From: Anaeramoeba flamelloides
Taxonomy: Eukaryota; Metamonada; Anaeramoebidae
Length of the DNA stretch: 64,000 nt
Direction: 5' to 3'
NCBI GenBank assembly: GCA_027625915.1
Contig: JANTQA010000047.1
Span: 1,240,001-1,304,000 of the forward strand
Position 1 is the first letter of the stretch. The number at the start of each line of letters is the position of its first letter. Shown here piece by piece: positions 1-11,950 of this stretch. Made by a program: the position numbers and the translations under genes. The notes under the pieces are model-generated. The model was not told the DNA's origin. It did no database searches and worked only from the letters and a program-made list of their open reading frames with translations.

Positions 1-267
1 ATTTTAAAATTTTCATCCATTATACTACGAGTTACAAAAAAAAAAAGGTCAAAAATTCCAATATTTGAACCATCAAAAAATGAATTTGAATTTAATTTAT
101 CCAAACTCATTTATGAATTTTTTTCAAACAAAAATTGAAATTTTTAAAAACAAAGACTTATAAAAATTCAATAAAGAAGTTTCATAATTATCGTGAATTG
201 ATATAAACTATTTTTATGTTATCATGAATTAATTATTTTGATTCATAATTAGATAAAATATACACAA
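1..267. other. AT-rich intergenic, no gene seen
   Basis: No reading frame with protein-like composition on either strand. Two imperfect copies of a short 'tcatgaatt/tcgtgaatt' motif lie around 185-235. Nothing else stands out. Confidence 0.6.
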
Positions 268-830
268 TCCATTTCATTCAAAGGGGACCTACCAAAAATG
301 AAAAATTAACTTTTTTTTTCTAATAATTAACCAACATCCAATTGTTTAGAAATAAGAGAAATAATAAACTTCCAATTAGAGTTGATATTCATAAAAAAAA
401 TGGTTGAACAAACAATAAATTTTTGAAAAAAATAAAATTCCAAAAAAAATTTTTGCACCCCATTCATTGAGATCTCTGGTGCAAAATTTCTCAATTTCTT
501 TGATAAATTTAAATTGTTGAAAATAAGGATTTTTGAATAGTAAAAGTATTTATTTTAAAATAAATTACAAATTCTCAATCTTCTTAAAGTTTATTTGTCG
601 TTCAAAAACTTTTGTTTTTTTTTCAAATTTACTATCTCAAAAAAAAAAATAAAAAAAAATGTAAAAAAAAAATAATAATAAAAAAAATAATAATAAAAAA
701 AATTTTACAAAATTTAAAAAAATAATTCTAATCTAAAAATTGAAAATTTATTTTAAGAAGGACACTGGTTTAAACTCATTGGATATCTACTATTTCTTCA
801 ATATAACTAAGTCACTTTGGCTGAAAAAGA
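268..830. repeat. R-family MITE-like repeat, copy 1
   Basis: This segment matches 48851-49405 along most of its length. Shared blocks include 'ttgtttagaaata', 'gaaataataaactt', 'aattagagt(t/c)gat', a long T-rich then A-rich centre, and 'tctatttcttcaata' near the right end. In the other copy the ends form an inverted repeat (left ctccaatgaactcaaa, right tttgagtttaatggag). Here the ends are more decayed (left catttcattcaaaggg, right cactttggctgaaaaagag). No transposase frame is present, so it is a non-autonomous DNA element. Boundaries are good to about 15 bases. Confidence 0.6.
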
Positions 831-835
831 GTTTA

Positions 836-1391
836 TTTCAATAATTCAGAGTTTAATTGAAAAATGAAATATCTAAATTGATACTCATATGTGCCTTTTT
901 TTTTTTTTCAATATGCTCTATTGATGAAAAACAAATGCCTTTTAACAATAAACGAAAAATCAAAAAATCTTTTTCAGACAAGATCAGAAGAACAAGTAAT
1001 TATTTTTCAAAAACAAATAAATTTTTTAAAATACAGAATTTCTGATCAAAATAATATTAAAGAGAGGAATTCTAACAAAAAATATTAACAGATCTATTTT
1101 TCAAATTTTTAAAGTATTTAAATCATTATAGTTCAAGAAAAAGAAAATAATTACATTCTTAAAAAAAAAAAATCACCTTCTTAGAGATATATATTTATAA
1201 TGTTAACATTAGTTTCTAATTATAAAACTAACTAAAAATTTTTAATAATTATAAAACAAAGAATCTTTTAAAATTCATCTGACTTATTTTATTTCACTTT
1301 CTATATGAATAATTATCTAAAAATAAATATATGGTTTAATATAAAAATAAATATCAATAAACAAATAACAATAGGTATATTTTATTATTAG
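836..1391. other. Upstream of Rho-GEF exon, earlier exons not found
   Basis: The DH domain that should precede the exon at 1392 is not recognisable here. Short frames at 857-1088 are Phe/Lys/Asn-rich and match no DH motif. Bases 1140-1210 contain a degenerate run that could be a relic of the DH 'FLxKPxQRxxRY' helix, but I do not claim it. Either the 5' exons lie before the window or the gene has lost its front. Confidence 0.4.
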
Positions 1392-1903
1392 AACAAATAA
1401 TCAGAAAAACAGATAAAAATCATATTGACTATGATCCACTCAAGATATCCTTAGAAAAAATGACTAAAGTGACTTCGCAGGTTAATGAAAATAAAAAACT
1501 TTACGATAACTTTTATCGATTAATTCAAATCGATCAAATGATTTCCAAGAAATCCAAAGAACAATTTCAAATAAATATACTTGATAATGAAAGAGAACAT
1601 ATTAAAACATTTGAAATCAAATCACTGGACAGAAAAAACCGCAAATCTAAAATGTTTTTATTTTCTGATTTAATCTTGATTTGTTTTTTAACAAAAAATA
1701 ATTTTATGAGAAAGAAAAGAAAATTTATTATTCACAAAAATATTGCACTCGGATCAATTCAAGAAATTAAAGCAGAAAAAATCAAATCTGATAGATATCA
1801 ATCTCTAATAATTTCTTTACCAAATAAGCAGCAAACAATCATTCGCTTTCTAGATAATGAAAATATTGAAAAATATAAAAAAATAATTCAAGGAAATATG
1901 TGA
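1392..1903 (+). CDS. Rho guanine-nucleotide exchange factor, 3' exon (end of DH plus PH domain)
   Basis: The frame opens after a TTATTAG acceptor at 1385-1391 and runs to TGA at 1901. Its first residues (IIRKTDKNHIDYDPLK, then VTSQVNENKKL) fit the last helix of a DH domain, whose family pattern is LLK-T--HPDY--L followed by V---INE. A PH domain follows from about the ATG at 1460: strand and loop residues, then MFLFSDLILICFL, the family's typical LFSDLLLIC strand, and a C-terminal helix NIEKYKKII. DH-PH proteins load GTP onto Rho-type GTPases at membranes and control actin. Without the rest of DH the exon alone would not be catalytic. The match is by motif only, and the piece may be the tail of a longer gene or a remnant. 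Confidence 0.6.
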
Positions 1904-4115
1904 GAAAATAATAATTAATTGGCCACAGAATGAATATCCATTATTATTCCGAAGGTAATATATATTTATTATATAATCTTCCAAATTAATGAAAAACAAA
2001 GACTAAATTACGAAAAAGGATAATATATTCACCTAATAAAGATTAAATTTATCACCAGAAGTTGTTTGAAAATTTGAATTTATTTTTGGTTTTTAAATTT
2101 AATTCTTTTAATAAAAATTTGAGAGAATTATTTTGAAAAATATTTTCTTCAAATAAACCATAATTCTTTTTTTTATTATTCAAAACATTTTATTGTTTAC
2201 TTTTAATACTTTTAGTTTTTTTTTTCAAGTCATCCAAGAAACTTGATAATGAAAAATCCTTGAATATTCCAATTTTTTACTATTATTGAAAAAACCACTT
2301 ATATTTTAAATCTAATATCTGAGATTTTCCTATTTTGTAATAAATTATAATTAGAGGAATACTAAATTATCACAAGTATTTAGTTTCTTTTATTTTTTTT
2401 TTCTTTTTTCCTTTACCTTATTTTTTTTTTTTTTAATATAAAAGTTTCAAATAAACCAGTAACAATATAATAGAAGATTCGAAAATATCTTTGTTAAGTT
2501 GTGATAAAGTTTAAAAAATTGTTAAGAAGTTTATCAAATCATGATATTGTAGAAAATTAGGATCATAAAAAAATCATGATTAATAATATAAAACAGTGAA
2601 ATTCTATGTAATCTTGATAATTGATGAAAAATCGTGATAAATATCAAAATATCATGAAAAAAAATTAATTTTGATAAGTAGTCGATGTCTCTTCGCATAA
2701 TTGAATGATATTTTTAAAGAAGAAAGAGTTTTGTTTGATAAAAAAAGATCCTTGATTTTTTTTTTTCTTTGAATTTTTGGTCATTAAAATCCTGATAAAC
2801 TGTGACACTAAATCTGAATTTTTTGTTGTTTAGATTCTATCAATTTTTTTGTTGTAATCAGATTCTATGAATTTGTTTTTTCTGGTAATTGCATTTTTTG
2901 TCATTTAGAAAGTGTGGATTTTTTGTTTTGATTTATTGAATTATTGTTTCCAAGATCCGATTGTTTTTTTTTTTTTGTTTTTTAAATTGTTGCCAAACAA
3001 AAGAAATTCAATTTAACAATAGAATTTTGAGAGGTAAACCACTCCTTGAGTATAGTACAAATTCAAGGCAAGTGATTAAAACCTTAAGGGAGTAGCCACC
3101 AGAAAGTCAAAATTTTCACTTTTTAATATTTTGAAAGAATTTTAGAAAACAAATTTTTTTTACTTTGGAAGTGTATAGTTGCTTTTTAGTATTTAAATTA
3201 CTTTTTGTTAAACAATTTATAAATTTTTATTTGACAAATAAAATTAAATGATACATTAGAATGTTAAGTTGATTTGTTTAATCTACTTTAAGAAATGTTA
3301 AATGATGTAACTTTTATTCTTAGCTCAACATTCTATTCTGAAATTTTAATATTTGTTGGTTAAAAAAATCTAATAAATGATTTTTAAACCAAGCACTTTA
3401 AATACTCAAAATCAAACAAAACCACAACCAAAATAAACAAGAAGTCACGAGATCAAATAATAGATCCCTTAAAAAAATTTTTTTTAAAAAAAACAAGAAA
3501 AAAAATATTTCATTCAATCAATGATCAGATCAAAGAGTTTCATTGTATTTTCTTTTGATTCAGTTGACAGGCCGATAGATCGTTTAAATAAGCAATAAAT
3601 TAACGACAGGTAATTAAATAGTACTACATTCACCTTGATGCTATAAATTAGATTGAATTAAAAAGATTTATAAAATTACCAACCCTTCACGTGTTCTTTA
3701 AAGAAGGCAGTTCTGTGTTAAAATATTTTTTTTTATTCTCTGAAAGTTGAAAGGAGATGGATAACTTTTCAATAACTTTCGGAATAACCCATAAATACTA
3801 TCAACACAAATTGTAAGAACTGTTTATAAGATTGTTTTCTACTTTTAATTCTTTTTCTCTTCTCTCAGATCATTGTATTTGATAGAAAAGGTAATATGGG
3901 TTTTAATTTTTTTGATTGATTGATCACAAATAAGAAGGAAAATTACTCTTTATTCTTTTTTGTTATTTAACCTGCGAAAGTAATAACAATTTTTTTTTAA
4001 AAAATCTATTTTATATAAAAGTTCATTTTTAAAATGGATAATTATTTGTTAGATCATAATTCAGATAACTTTCACTTTTGTAAAATAAAAAAATATGAAA
4101 AGAATTTTTGTGGTT
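1904..4115. other. Intergenic, AT-rich
   Basis: No gene recognised. The stretch 2500-2660 repeats short 'atcatgat/atcgtgat' words. The stretch 2760-2960 is a T-rich tract with diverged direct repeats of 'tttgttgt-tagattcta'. The rest shows only homopolymer runs. Confidence 0.5.
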
Positions 4116-4119
4116 GTAA

Positions 4120-4278
4120 GTAAAATCCCATGACTTTTATAATTTATTACGCCTTACAAACTTGTTAATATACCTGAAGACACTTTTCGGCCCTTACATA
4201 CACTTTATAACCATTTCGAAGGGGGTGAAGTGTAATAAAAAATCTTTTGATGGGTAAAGCCTTGGGATTTTTTATAAG
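4120..4278. repeat. Imperfect inverted repeat, MITE-like
   Basis: The arms are 'taaaatcccatgactttta' near 4121 and 'aagccttgggattttttata' near 4257. Inside lie a second pair, 'acacttttcg' near 4181 and 'cgaagggggtgaagtgt' near 4217. This gives a hairpin of about 155 bases that is richer in G+C than its surroundings. It could be a small MITE or a structured RNA. No second copy was found here. Confidence 0.35.
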
Positions 4279-5039
4279 ATTCAACAAAAAGATAACTTTC
4301 TTATTTTAACGATTTTTGTTTAATAATTTTTCATTATTTACTACATTATTGTGATGTTTTTCATTTAACAATTTTTCATCCTAAAGTAAAATTAACCAGG
4401 ATTTTTTATTATTGCCACATTTTTTGCCCTATCGTGAGAATAAAAGTTATCATCGAAAATTGTATTATTTTGTTGATTTACTCCCTTTCGCTAATAAATT
4501 TATTTTTTTAAAATTTGCAGTTGATATAACAGAAAGTTAAATTATCTTCTTTTATGTTTGTGTACATTTTTAATGATTTGATAAAAAGACAAAAATATCC
4601 ACGATTTAATTCCAAAATAATAAAGAATAATTAGTATCAAAACGAATTATTTCTAATTATAAATAAATTGAATTTGTTTCTTGTTCTCACTTGATCAATT
4701 CTTGTAAATACTAATAATTATAGATAAATCGAAAAAAATTTCCACCCGCTTTTTAAAATAAATTTTGTCTAGATTTGAGTCAAATATGAACATATTTATC
4801 ATATAAATCGTTTTTTTTTACTTTTTTATCCTTTTAGAATTGGAAATTTTATGATTTCTTAAAGGATTCTTCTTTCTTTTTTTTTAAAAAAATTCAAATG
4901 AAAATTATAGTCATCAAAATATAGTTATCAAAGCTTATAATCTTTAGCCTGATAATTTGTGTTTCAAAATTTAATCCATGCTTTTTTTTCTTCTTGTTTC
5001 AATATAGAATATAATTTAAGAGTCAATATTATATCTAAT

Positions 5040-5410
5040 AAAGAATTAATTTTGATCGTTAACCACTTGATATTTTCAGTAAAATTTAAATTAGGAATTC
5101 CATTTGTTTAAAAATTTTCCAGAATATTCTCAATTTAGAAAATTTCTGTGTTTTTTTTTATTGAAAAAAATTTCTTCAAAAATTATCTCTCTTTTTTGAG
5201 ACTCAGTTTTCTATTAGATCCTTTCTTTGAAGAATTTCTTTTTTAAATAAGACAACTTTAAGAAATCATTACCATATTTACTTATTGTTTATTATTGATT
5301 TCTTTGATCTTTTGTGTGTAAAGCTCTTCAATAAAAAAGAAAAACGCTTTATATTTTGAAACAGTTATTGAACTTTTCAGCATACATTATTTTGACCAGA
5401 GTAGATCAAT
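5040..5410. repeat. F-family dispersed repeat, copy 1
   Basis: Collinear with 22790-23165. Shared words in order include 'tttttttttattga', 'ttttttgaga', 'gatccttt', 'tattgttgatttctttt-like' and 'actttatattttgaaaca', ending near 'cattattttgac'. A shorter match to the right part lies at 55270-55340. The element has no coding frame. Its class is unknown; it may be the decayed end of a larger transposon. Confidence 0.5.
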
Positions 5411-5710
5411 TTATTTTTTACTTAACATGAATGGGAGTTTGGTTACCAATGGATCTTGAGAGGGATATTATCTAAAGATCTGCTTTGTTGCCTTAAAAAA
5501 AAAAAATTTGAAAAATTAAGTTAATCCATTGTTTTTTACTTAAAAAGATTTAAACAAACTCTAAAGACAAAAATAACTCTATAGAGGAATTCTTGATAAA
5601 CCAAATGTTCATTTTAGAATCTAAAATCTATCTACAAAATGTAAAATGGAAAATTATTTTTTTGAAATAAACTTTTTCATTTATTTATTACCTTACTATC
5701 CAACTCCAAA

Positions 5711-6517
5711 ATGAGTGAAGAACCTAAAAATTATGAAGAACTTAAAACTATGATCAGTGACATCAAAAAAAAAAAGCTGGAAAAAGTCAAGCAAAGTAAA
5801 AGAAAAAAAAAAAAAAAGCAACAAGATAAAGATAAAAATAAACATGATCAGGTTAGCACCATAACATCTGAAGAGATCGACTCTCGTTTTGCTGGTAAAT
5901 TAAGTTCGATTTTATCTGAGCCAACCACAGAAACCACGGAACAGAATATATTTTCACAATCAAAAAAAGCCCAAAAACAAATTGAAGAATTACGTAAGGA
6001 AAAATTGGAAAGAAAAAGAAAAAGAAAAATCAACTTGTTGAAGAAAGATCGTGACTTAATTGGGTTTGTGGAACCACAGAATACAAAATTTGAAAGTAAA
6101 TTAAATAAGATTGCTGTCAGGGGTGTTGTTTCACTTTTCAATGCGATTAGGGTTCAACAAGAAGAGCTGTCTGGCAGCTTCAATCAAGAAATTTCCAAAA
6201 TGGAATTTTTTGATCTTGTCAAAGGAGAGAAAAGGAAAATCGTTAATAGTTCCAATAAGAATAGAAATGAAAACAGGAACCAAAGCACAGATACGAGATC
6301 GGAAATTACTCATAAAAATAGATGGGACGTTTTAAACGAACAATTTATGATGGGGGCTGAATTAAAGGATTGGGACAAACAAGAAGAGGAAATTGTTCAC
6401 GACAGTAAGAAATCGAGATCCAACAATAAACATTCCAAACAAAAAACCAAAAAAAAAGTGAAGGTTGATCCTAACGACGACTTTGAATTTGAAGAAGAGA
6501 ATGAGAAAGAAATGTAA
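5711..6517 (+). CDS. RRP15: Ribosomal RNA-processing protein 15 homologue
   Basis: Single-exon gene of 268 residues from ATG to TAA. RRP15 is a nucleolar factor of pre-60S assembly. The N-terminus is Lys-rich (residues 19-45). The conserved core starts with FAGKLSSILSEP (60-71), continues through a SQSKKAQKQIEELRKEK stretch, and reaches the family signature FESKLNKIAVRGVVSLFNAI (127-146). A second conserved block, RWDVLNEQFMMGAELKDWDK (204-223), matches the C-terminal part seen in animal RRP15. The tail is acidic. Length fits the family (about 250-280). The start is the first ATG after stops in this frame and sits in an A-rich context. I see no lesion. It reads as a working housekeeping gene. 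Confidence 0.9.
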   Translation: MSEEPKNYEELKTMISDIKKKKLEKVKQSKRKKKKKQQDKDKNKHDQVSTITSEEIDSRFAGKLSSILSEPTTETTEQNIFSQSKKAQKQIEELRKEKLERKRKRKINLLKKDRDLIGFVEPQNTKFESKLNKIAVRGVVSLFNAIRVQQEELSGSFNQEISKMEFFDLVKGEKRKIVNSSNKNRNENRNQSTDTRSEITHKNRWDVLNEQFMMGAELKDWDKQEEEIVHDSKKSRSNNKHSKQKTKKKVKVDPNDDFEFEEENEKEM

Positions 6518-8421
6518 ATTTAGCAGAGATTTTTTTCTCTATTTGAAATCAGCAAAATTTTTTTAAAATAAATTACCAATAAATCTTAATATTAAATTAT
6601 ATTTTGAGAAATTAATTGAATAAGGCTGTTTTTTTTAACCTTTTAGTCGATTGTTTCAGGAAGTTTTTTTATTTATTTTTTTCATAAATCTACATTTTTT
6701 GTGGAAGCAATTACGAATATAATCTTTTTTAATTTTTTTATTCTTTATCAAAATTATCAAAAAATATTTTAAGGAGGAACGCTAGAAATGAATTCACAAC
6801 TTACCATACAAATTCTAACTCTTCTGGCCAGATAATGTTTTTGTCCACAATAGTTGAAGAATTTAAATAATTTTTTTATGCAAAAAACTTTGTTGTTTTG
6901 GTTTTTATAATGCCAATTTTTATTTTTTGTTCTGCTTTAAGGATTACTACCCTTGAAATGAGAAAGAAGATTATCTTGTGAAAATTGTAAATCCTTGCTA
7001 TTTTAAGTTAATGGTTGATCGATCTGCAACTTACTAGGAATTTGAAGGGTGTTTAAGGGATTAGCGTCACAATAGATTTCACAATAATCAAAGTATATTG
7101 TAATTAGGTATAAATGATATTAATTCTTCGTGGCTCGAATAGCTCTAAAAAATCTATTATAAATCTTGTTGCACATTAAATTATCGATTTTTTTATTAAA
7201 GATCACAATTAAAAAAGTTTTATTTTGAAAAACTTTTTTTAGAATTCCTTTTACAAATCTCAAAATAGAAACTCAAAATAATAGTATTATGGTAGTTAAT
7301 ATTTCATATTTCGAACTTCCAAAAGTAACTATTTTTATAATTTTTGAATTTCAAAGATTAACTCAATAATCATAAACATAAAAACCTAACGACTGATTGG
7401 TTTTGTTTCCTTTTTGATAAAGATAAATTGTAAACATCAATATATTTCCAATATTTCAGCAAATAATTTGTTAAAAAAATCTATTGAGTTAATTATTTAT
7501 TATTTTTTTAACAAAATTGAATTAGTTAACAATCACTCTACATTTTGCTACGAATTTAAGAAAGATATGTGGCAACTTTGTAGTCCGAATATTGACAATT
7601 GAATCTTTAAATTTGTAGTAAAATGCAGATTTTTTTCTGATCTTGATTGATTTTTTACTTATACATTGATCATTTTTAATTGAGGGGATCAACAAATATT
7701 ATTAATTGAATAATCAATTTTTTATAGCTATTTGAACCACGTAGCATTGATTTGTTTTAAGTCAAATAACAACATATTTTGATCTTAGACTTCTCATTGG
7801 TAGATGCTAATCCCTTAAAAATGATTTTTTTTAAAGACCAGTTTCCGTAAACTAGTTTTGGGAATAAAAATGCATTACATTAATAGGTGTTTGATAATAA
7901 ATGAGACTTTTATGTTTTTAAGTTGAGTTTTTTATTTAACCTTGACTTTATTTTCCGTTTTTGATTTTTTTTCAAAAATTTGGTTTCTGAGACTAAATAA
8001 TTGTGGAATCATTCATATTATCTTTCATTATTTTTTACTGGATATCCGACAATTAGAATTTAATGATTAACAATTCTAAATCATAATTTGTTTTACATTT
8101 GATATTTTTTTCTGGGATACTGAAATTTTTGAAAAATTTTTTTATTGGAAAGAAAATAAATACATTTATTAATCGTTTTCTATTTAGAATGAAAAATAAA
8201 TCATATAGATTGTTTTTGAAAAAAATCCTTATTTGGGAAATTCTAATTTTAGAAAATAATCATTTTTTTTTCTAATAGTAGTTTTTTTTTTGTAGGAAAT
8301 ATTTTAACTATAGTACTTTTCAACAATAAATATATATCTTAAAATTATCATTCGCAATAACTGAAAGAGTAAGTAATAAAGAATAATCAAATTTTTCCTA
8401 TAAATATTCTATATATATATA
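6518..8421. other. Intergenic, AT-rich
   Basis: No gene recognised. The frame at 7414-7602 is short, Asn/Ile/Lys-rich and lacks any family motif. T runs of 8-9 are frequent. Nothing repetitive was recognised apart from simple sequence. Confidence 0.5.
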
Positions 8422-8947
8422 AACCCCGTTCCAAAAATTTGGACACACCCAAAATCAAAAATAGGGAAAATAAAACCCAATTTATTGTATTTTTCTAAAC
8501 CTAATATAAAACAACATTTAAATTATCCAGTATTAATGCTTTAATAAGTAATCATTTTAACCCAAATAAAAGAAAAAAATATAAAACTCAAAAATAAAAA
8601 CAGGTGTGTCCAAAATTATGAAAGGGGTGGAATAAAAAATGTATGGGTAAATTTGTTGAAATTTCAAAAGAATTGTTGATCGATCAAATGATAATATACC
8701 ATCTACCAATTGTACGTGATTTTTCTATTTAACAAACTCAACACTAACCCTCGATCAACTATTGAAAAAAAATGTTAGATCTAACGAAACAGATTACGTA
8801 ACTGCAAAAAAGGAAATGAAAACAAAACAAAAAAGAGAAAAAATGAAATTGTTTCTAAAATTAAAATTCTTTCCAATTTGAATTAAAAGTGCAGTAATGA
8901 TGTTCTTTCCACTGTTTAAACTGTGTCCAAAATTTTGGAATCTAGTT
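8422..8947. mobile_element. Tc1/mariner-type MITE, copy 1 (526 bp)
   Basis: The inverted ends read AACCCCGTTCCAAAAATT on the left and, in reverse complement, AACTAGATTCCAAAATTT on the right; both continue into GGACAC. TA flanks each end, within (TA)n tracts, the target preference of Tc1/mariner elements. A further internal 'ggtgtgtccaaaattatgaaa' near 8602 repeats the end motif. No transposase frame is present, so it is non-autonomous. The left 380 bases recur at 60989-61365 in the same orientation. Confidence 0.75.
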
Positions 8948-9249
8948 TATATATATATATATAATCAACCCACTGTAAAATGTAAAAGAAAATAGAAAAA
9001 TTAACCTTAGTGAAGATCCCTTTTCCAAACCTTGAACATTAAGAAGAATTTATTTTTGTAATAATTATAAATCAGTCTAAATTTTTGATTATAATGCATC
9101 CCTCTACATCTAAATAATCAGCCGAGATTTATTCATTTAAATAATCAAATAAAAATACCCAAATTGTCTTATAACAAAATATTTTGGATTTTTTTTTCCA
9201 TTCTATCTTCAAACCTAAATATTTTGAAACAATGGGTTCATTAAAAAAA

Positions 9250-9447
9250 AAACGAAAAAAAGAAAAAGAAACATAAAATAAAAAACAAAATCAAAAAAAA
9301 GAAAAAGAAAAACCAAAGAAAAACAAAGAAAAAAAGATTCTGATCCTAAAATTTGAAAATGTTTTTTTGATAAGAATATGGGATAAACCTACAATACAAT
9401 TTCTATTAACATTATAAAGTGAGTCACACTTTTTGAAAAATAGTTTA
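9250..9447. repeat. S-family element, truncated copy (S4)
   Basis: Matches the right part of 43474-44077 in the same direction: an A/G-rich 'agaaaaagaaaaa' stretch, then 'gattctgatcctaaaatttgaaaa', 'tttgataagaatat', 'acattataaagtgagtcaca', and the end motif 'tttttgaaaaatagttta'. The other half is missing. The Lys/Phe-rich frames over it are a by-product of the A/G-rich tract. Confidence 0.55.
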
Positions 9448-9579
9448 TTTTGACTTTTTATTATAATTAAAATCTGTATTAAAGACAAAGAACAAAATAA
9501 ATATATTAGTACATCAATATCATTTTAGATCTTTTATTTTAAACTTGATGAAATTTAGGCAAATCCGGGGTGTTAAGGG

Positions 9580-9581
<2 letters not shown>

Positions 9582-9613
<32 letters not shown>
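9582..9613. repeat. (TA)n microsatellite
   Basis: About 16 uninterrupted TA units, beside the T element and a likely landing site for TA-specific transposons. Confidence 0.95.
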
Positions 9614-9616
<3 letters not shown>

Positions 9617-9633
9617 AATAATGAGAATATATA

Positions 9634-10332
9634 AACTCTTTTTCAAACAAAAGGGCACACCTCCCAAATCACCAATACCATCGAATTTGATTGGTAATAA
9701 GAGAATTACTTATTGGTGATTTTTATTTTAATTATTCATTTTTTCATTTTTTGTTTTTTTATTTATGGATATTGAACAGTCGGAAAATGAAAAAAATAAG
9801 ATAAGAAAAAAAAAAAATTGGAAATAATCTACCTTTATAAAAATGGAAACAGTATAAGTTTGATTTCGAATGAAATAGATATAGGAATTAAGAAAGATCA
9901 TTATTGGATTGATGTAAGGAACAAAGAAAAGAGAAAGAAAGAACAAACAATCTAACAAAATACGAGACGAATTGATACTTTATCTTGGAAATGAGACTTT
10001 CAAGAACAAAAGTTTTACGTGTCAAGAATTATCAATAAAATGTCAAGAAATTTCCCCCAATTCACCTTGTTCAAAGCTTTTTATTGATTTCATATATTTT
10101 TTTCTGTACAATTTACAAAACGAGATTTCTCTTATCAAATAAAAGTGCACACCAATTTTTAAATTATTTAAACTTAATTTTTATTGTTTCGCTTTATTGA
10201 GTTTTAAAGATCCAGTTGAGTATTTTTTATGTTTTAAAGCATTTCTTAGATTTTAGAATGATATTAGAATTAATTTGATTCAATTTTGAATAATTCTTGA
10301 AATTTTTTGTACCCTTTATTTGAAAAAGAGTT
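9634..10332. mobile_element. T element: TA-flanked DNA transposon relic, about 700 bp
   Basis: The left end AACTCTTTTTCAAACAAA-AGGGCAC is mirrored on the right; the reverse complement of the right end is AACTCTTTTTCAAATAAA-GGGTAC. TA lies directly outside both ends (9632-9633 and 10333-10334). An internal partial copy of the end motif sits near 10135 ('caaataaaagtgcacacc'). A 76-residue frame on the minus strand at 9728-9958 is Phe/Ser/Ile-rich and resembles no transposase. The element is therefore non-autonomous or decayed. Confidence 0.6.
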
Positions 10333-10616
10333 TATATTTTAAAATTATATACATTCATTTAAGAAAGCAATATTTAATACCAATTTTATTTTTATAAGAA
10401 AAGATGTGAATTTTTCTTTTTTGAGTAAATTTGATTTTCGGTATACTAAAATTATGGAACCACCTTTTGTATAATCTAAACATTAAACAACTTTTAATAA
10501 TTTAAGCAAGTAACATTTGCAATCAAAAATAAAAAAATAAAAACAAAAACAAAAATAAAAATTGTATAAAGTATGTATCTTTTATATATTAAATACAAAA
10601 TTCTAATTCTAATATA

Positions 10617-11950
10617 TTAAATAAAATCATCTATTTTTTGTTTTATAGATCTTGAGCATTTCAATTTTTCAAAGTTGGGACATTTACTTGTAAAAAAATT
10701 GATTAAAATCAACTTTCGAGGATTTTCATCAAATAATTTAATCGAAGAAGTTTCATTTTTGGCAAGAAACTTTTTCGCGTAATTAAAAAAATTGGCTAGA
10801 TCCTTTTTCGAAATTTTTTTATTATCAAACTCATCTGTTAAATGGTTTTCCAAAATGCGATAAATTTGAAATAAAGATAAAGGCTTTAATATATTTAAAC
10901 AAAACTGAAAATTATTATCTTTATCTTTTATAATCATTTTATTTAGCATTATTACATCTGTAATAGTTTTCAAGTTTGGGAATTGGTTAAAAAAATCTTG
11001 ATCGAAATTATTGATCTTCACCCATTGCTGTATCTCTGAAATTGTTTGTCTAACATTAAAAGAGTTCTGTACTTTACAATATCGTGGCTTTATTAACAGT
11101 TCATTGGATAAAAAATTATTAATGAAAGTTAAAGTATTTTTAATTAAATTATTTGAAATATTTTGGGGGTAAAAAATCAATTTTTTCAAGTGATCGATAT
11201 TCTTTCAAAAGATTAATTATTTTGATTATTTTCGCATTTCACAAAGGTCTTTTATTAATTATTTTTTTACTAATGGTGCCCTTAGTAAGCATATTCTTTT
11301 TATTGGCTAATTTATTATTGCTTTTTTTTGATCTTTTTTTTTGAATTTCTCAAATTTCTCTTTTGAGATCTTAAAAATATTTGTATTAATTCTGGCTTTA
11401 ATTCTTCACATCCAGATTCAAGTATTAAATTATAAATATATTCAAAATGCTTATATAATTTTGATAAAAAGGTTAATTTGATTTTTATTTTGCTTAATAA
11501 ATTATTTTCATTTTGATCAATTAATTCCTCCGCCCCCCCCCGCTTCAAGTTTTAAATCAGTTTTTAAAATTATTATCTTTTTAAAAAGATTTGTTTTTCC
11601 CCTATTAACCATTTTAAATTGATTAAATTGGCCAATTAATTCATCTTTTTTTGCTCATTCTTAATAGTTGTCATTATTAACTTGATCAAATAATAATGGA
11701 AGTAGAAATATTTAATAAAAACCAATATAATATATTTCTGTTATTTTAATAAAAGGAAAATAAAAATTTAATGTTTTTTAATATTTGATTTAAAAAATTT
11801 AAATTAAACTCATGAAATAAATTATAATCGTTCAAATATTTTATTATAATTATCATTGGTGGAGTTTTGCCCGATTTTAATTTCTCAATTAAATTAAATT
11901 TTTGATGATTATAAAAATACAATAATTTTTCGATTAGCCAATATATTTTA
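10617..11950 (-). other. DIL (dilute) domain segment of the broken gene
   Basis: Pieces in order match the DIL layout. MIIIIKYLNDYNLF and NQILKNIKFLFSF correspond to the first helices, and NNRNILYWFLLNIS to the family's 'FWLSNT' helix. FLSKLYKHFEYIYNLIL...ELKPELI corresponds to the middle. NNFLSNELLIKPRYC, SEIQQWVK and LKPLSLFQIYRILENHLTDE match the conserved 'NSLLLR--C', 'L--W' and 'LS--Q---IL' parts, with the end at FTSK. The order and spacing of these motifs are the evidence. Frames shift between 11548 and 11189. In myosin V this fold binds cargo adaptors. Confidence 0.6.

Noticed and set aside
857-1088. Two overlapping frames before the Rho-GEF exon
   Set aside because: Neither shows DH motifs and composition is background-like.
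9291-9488. 65-residue Phe/Ser-rich minus-strand frame
   Set aside because: It lies over a truncated S-family repeat.
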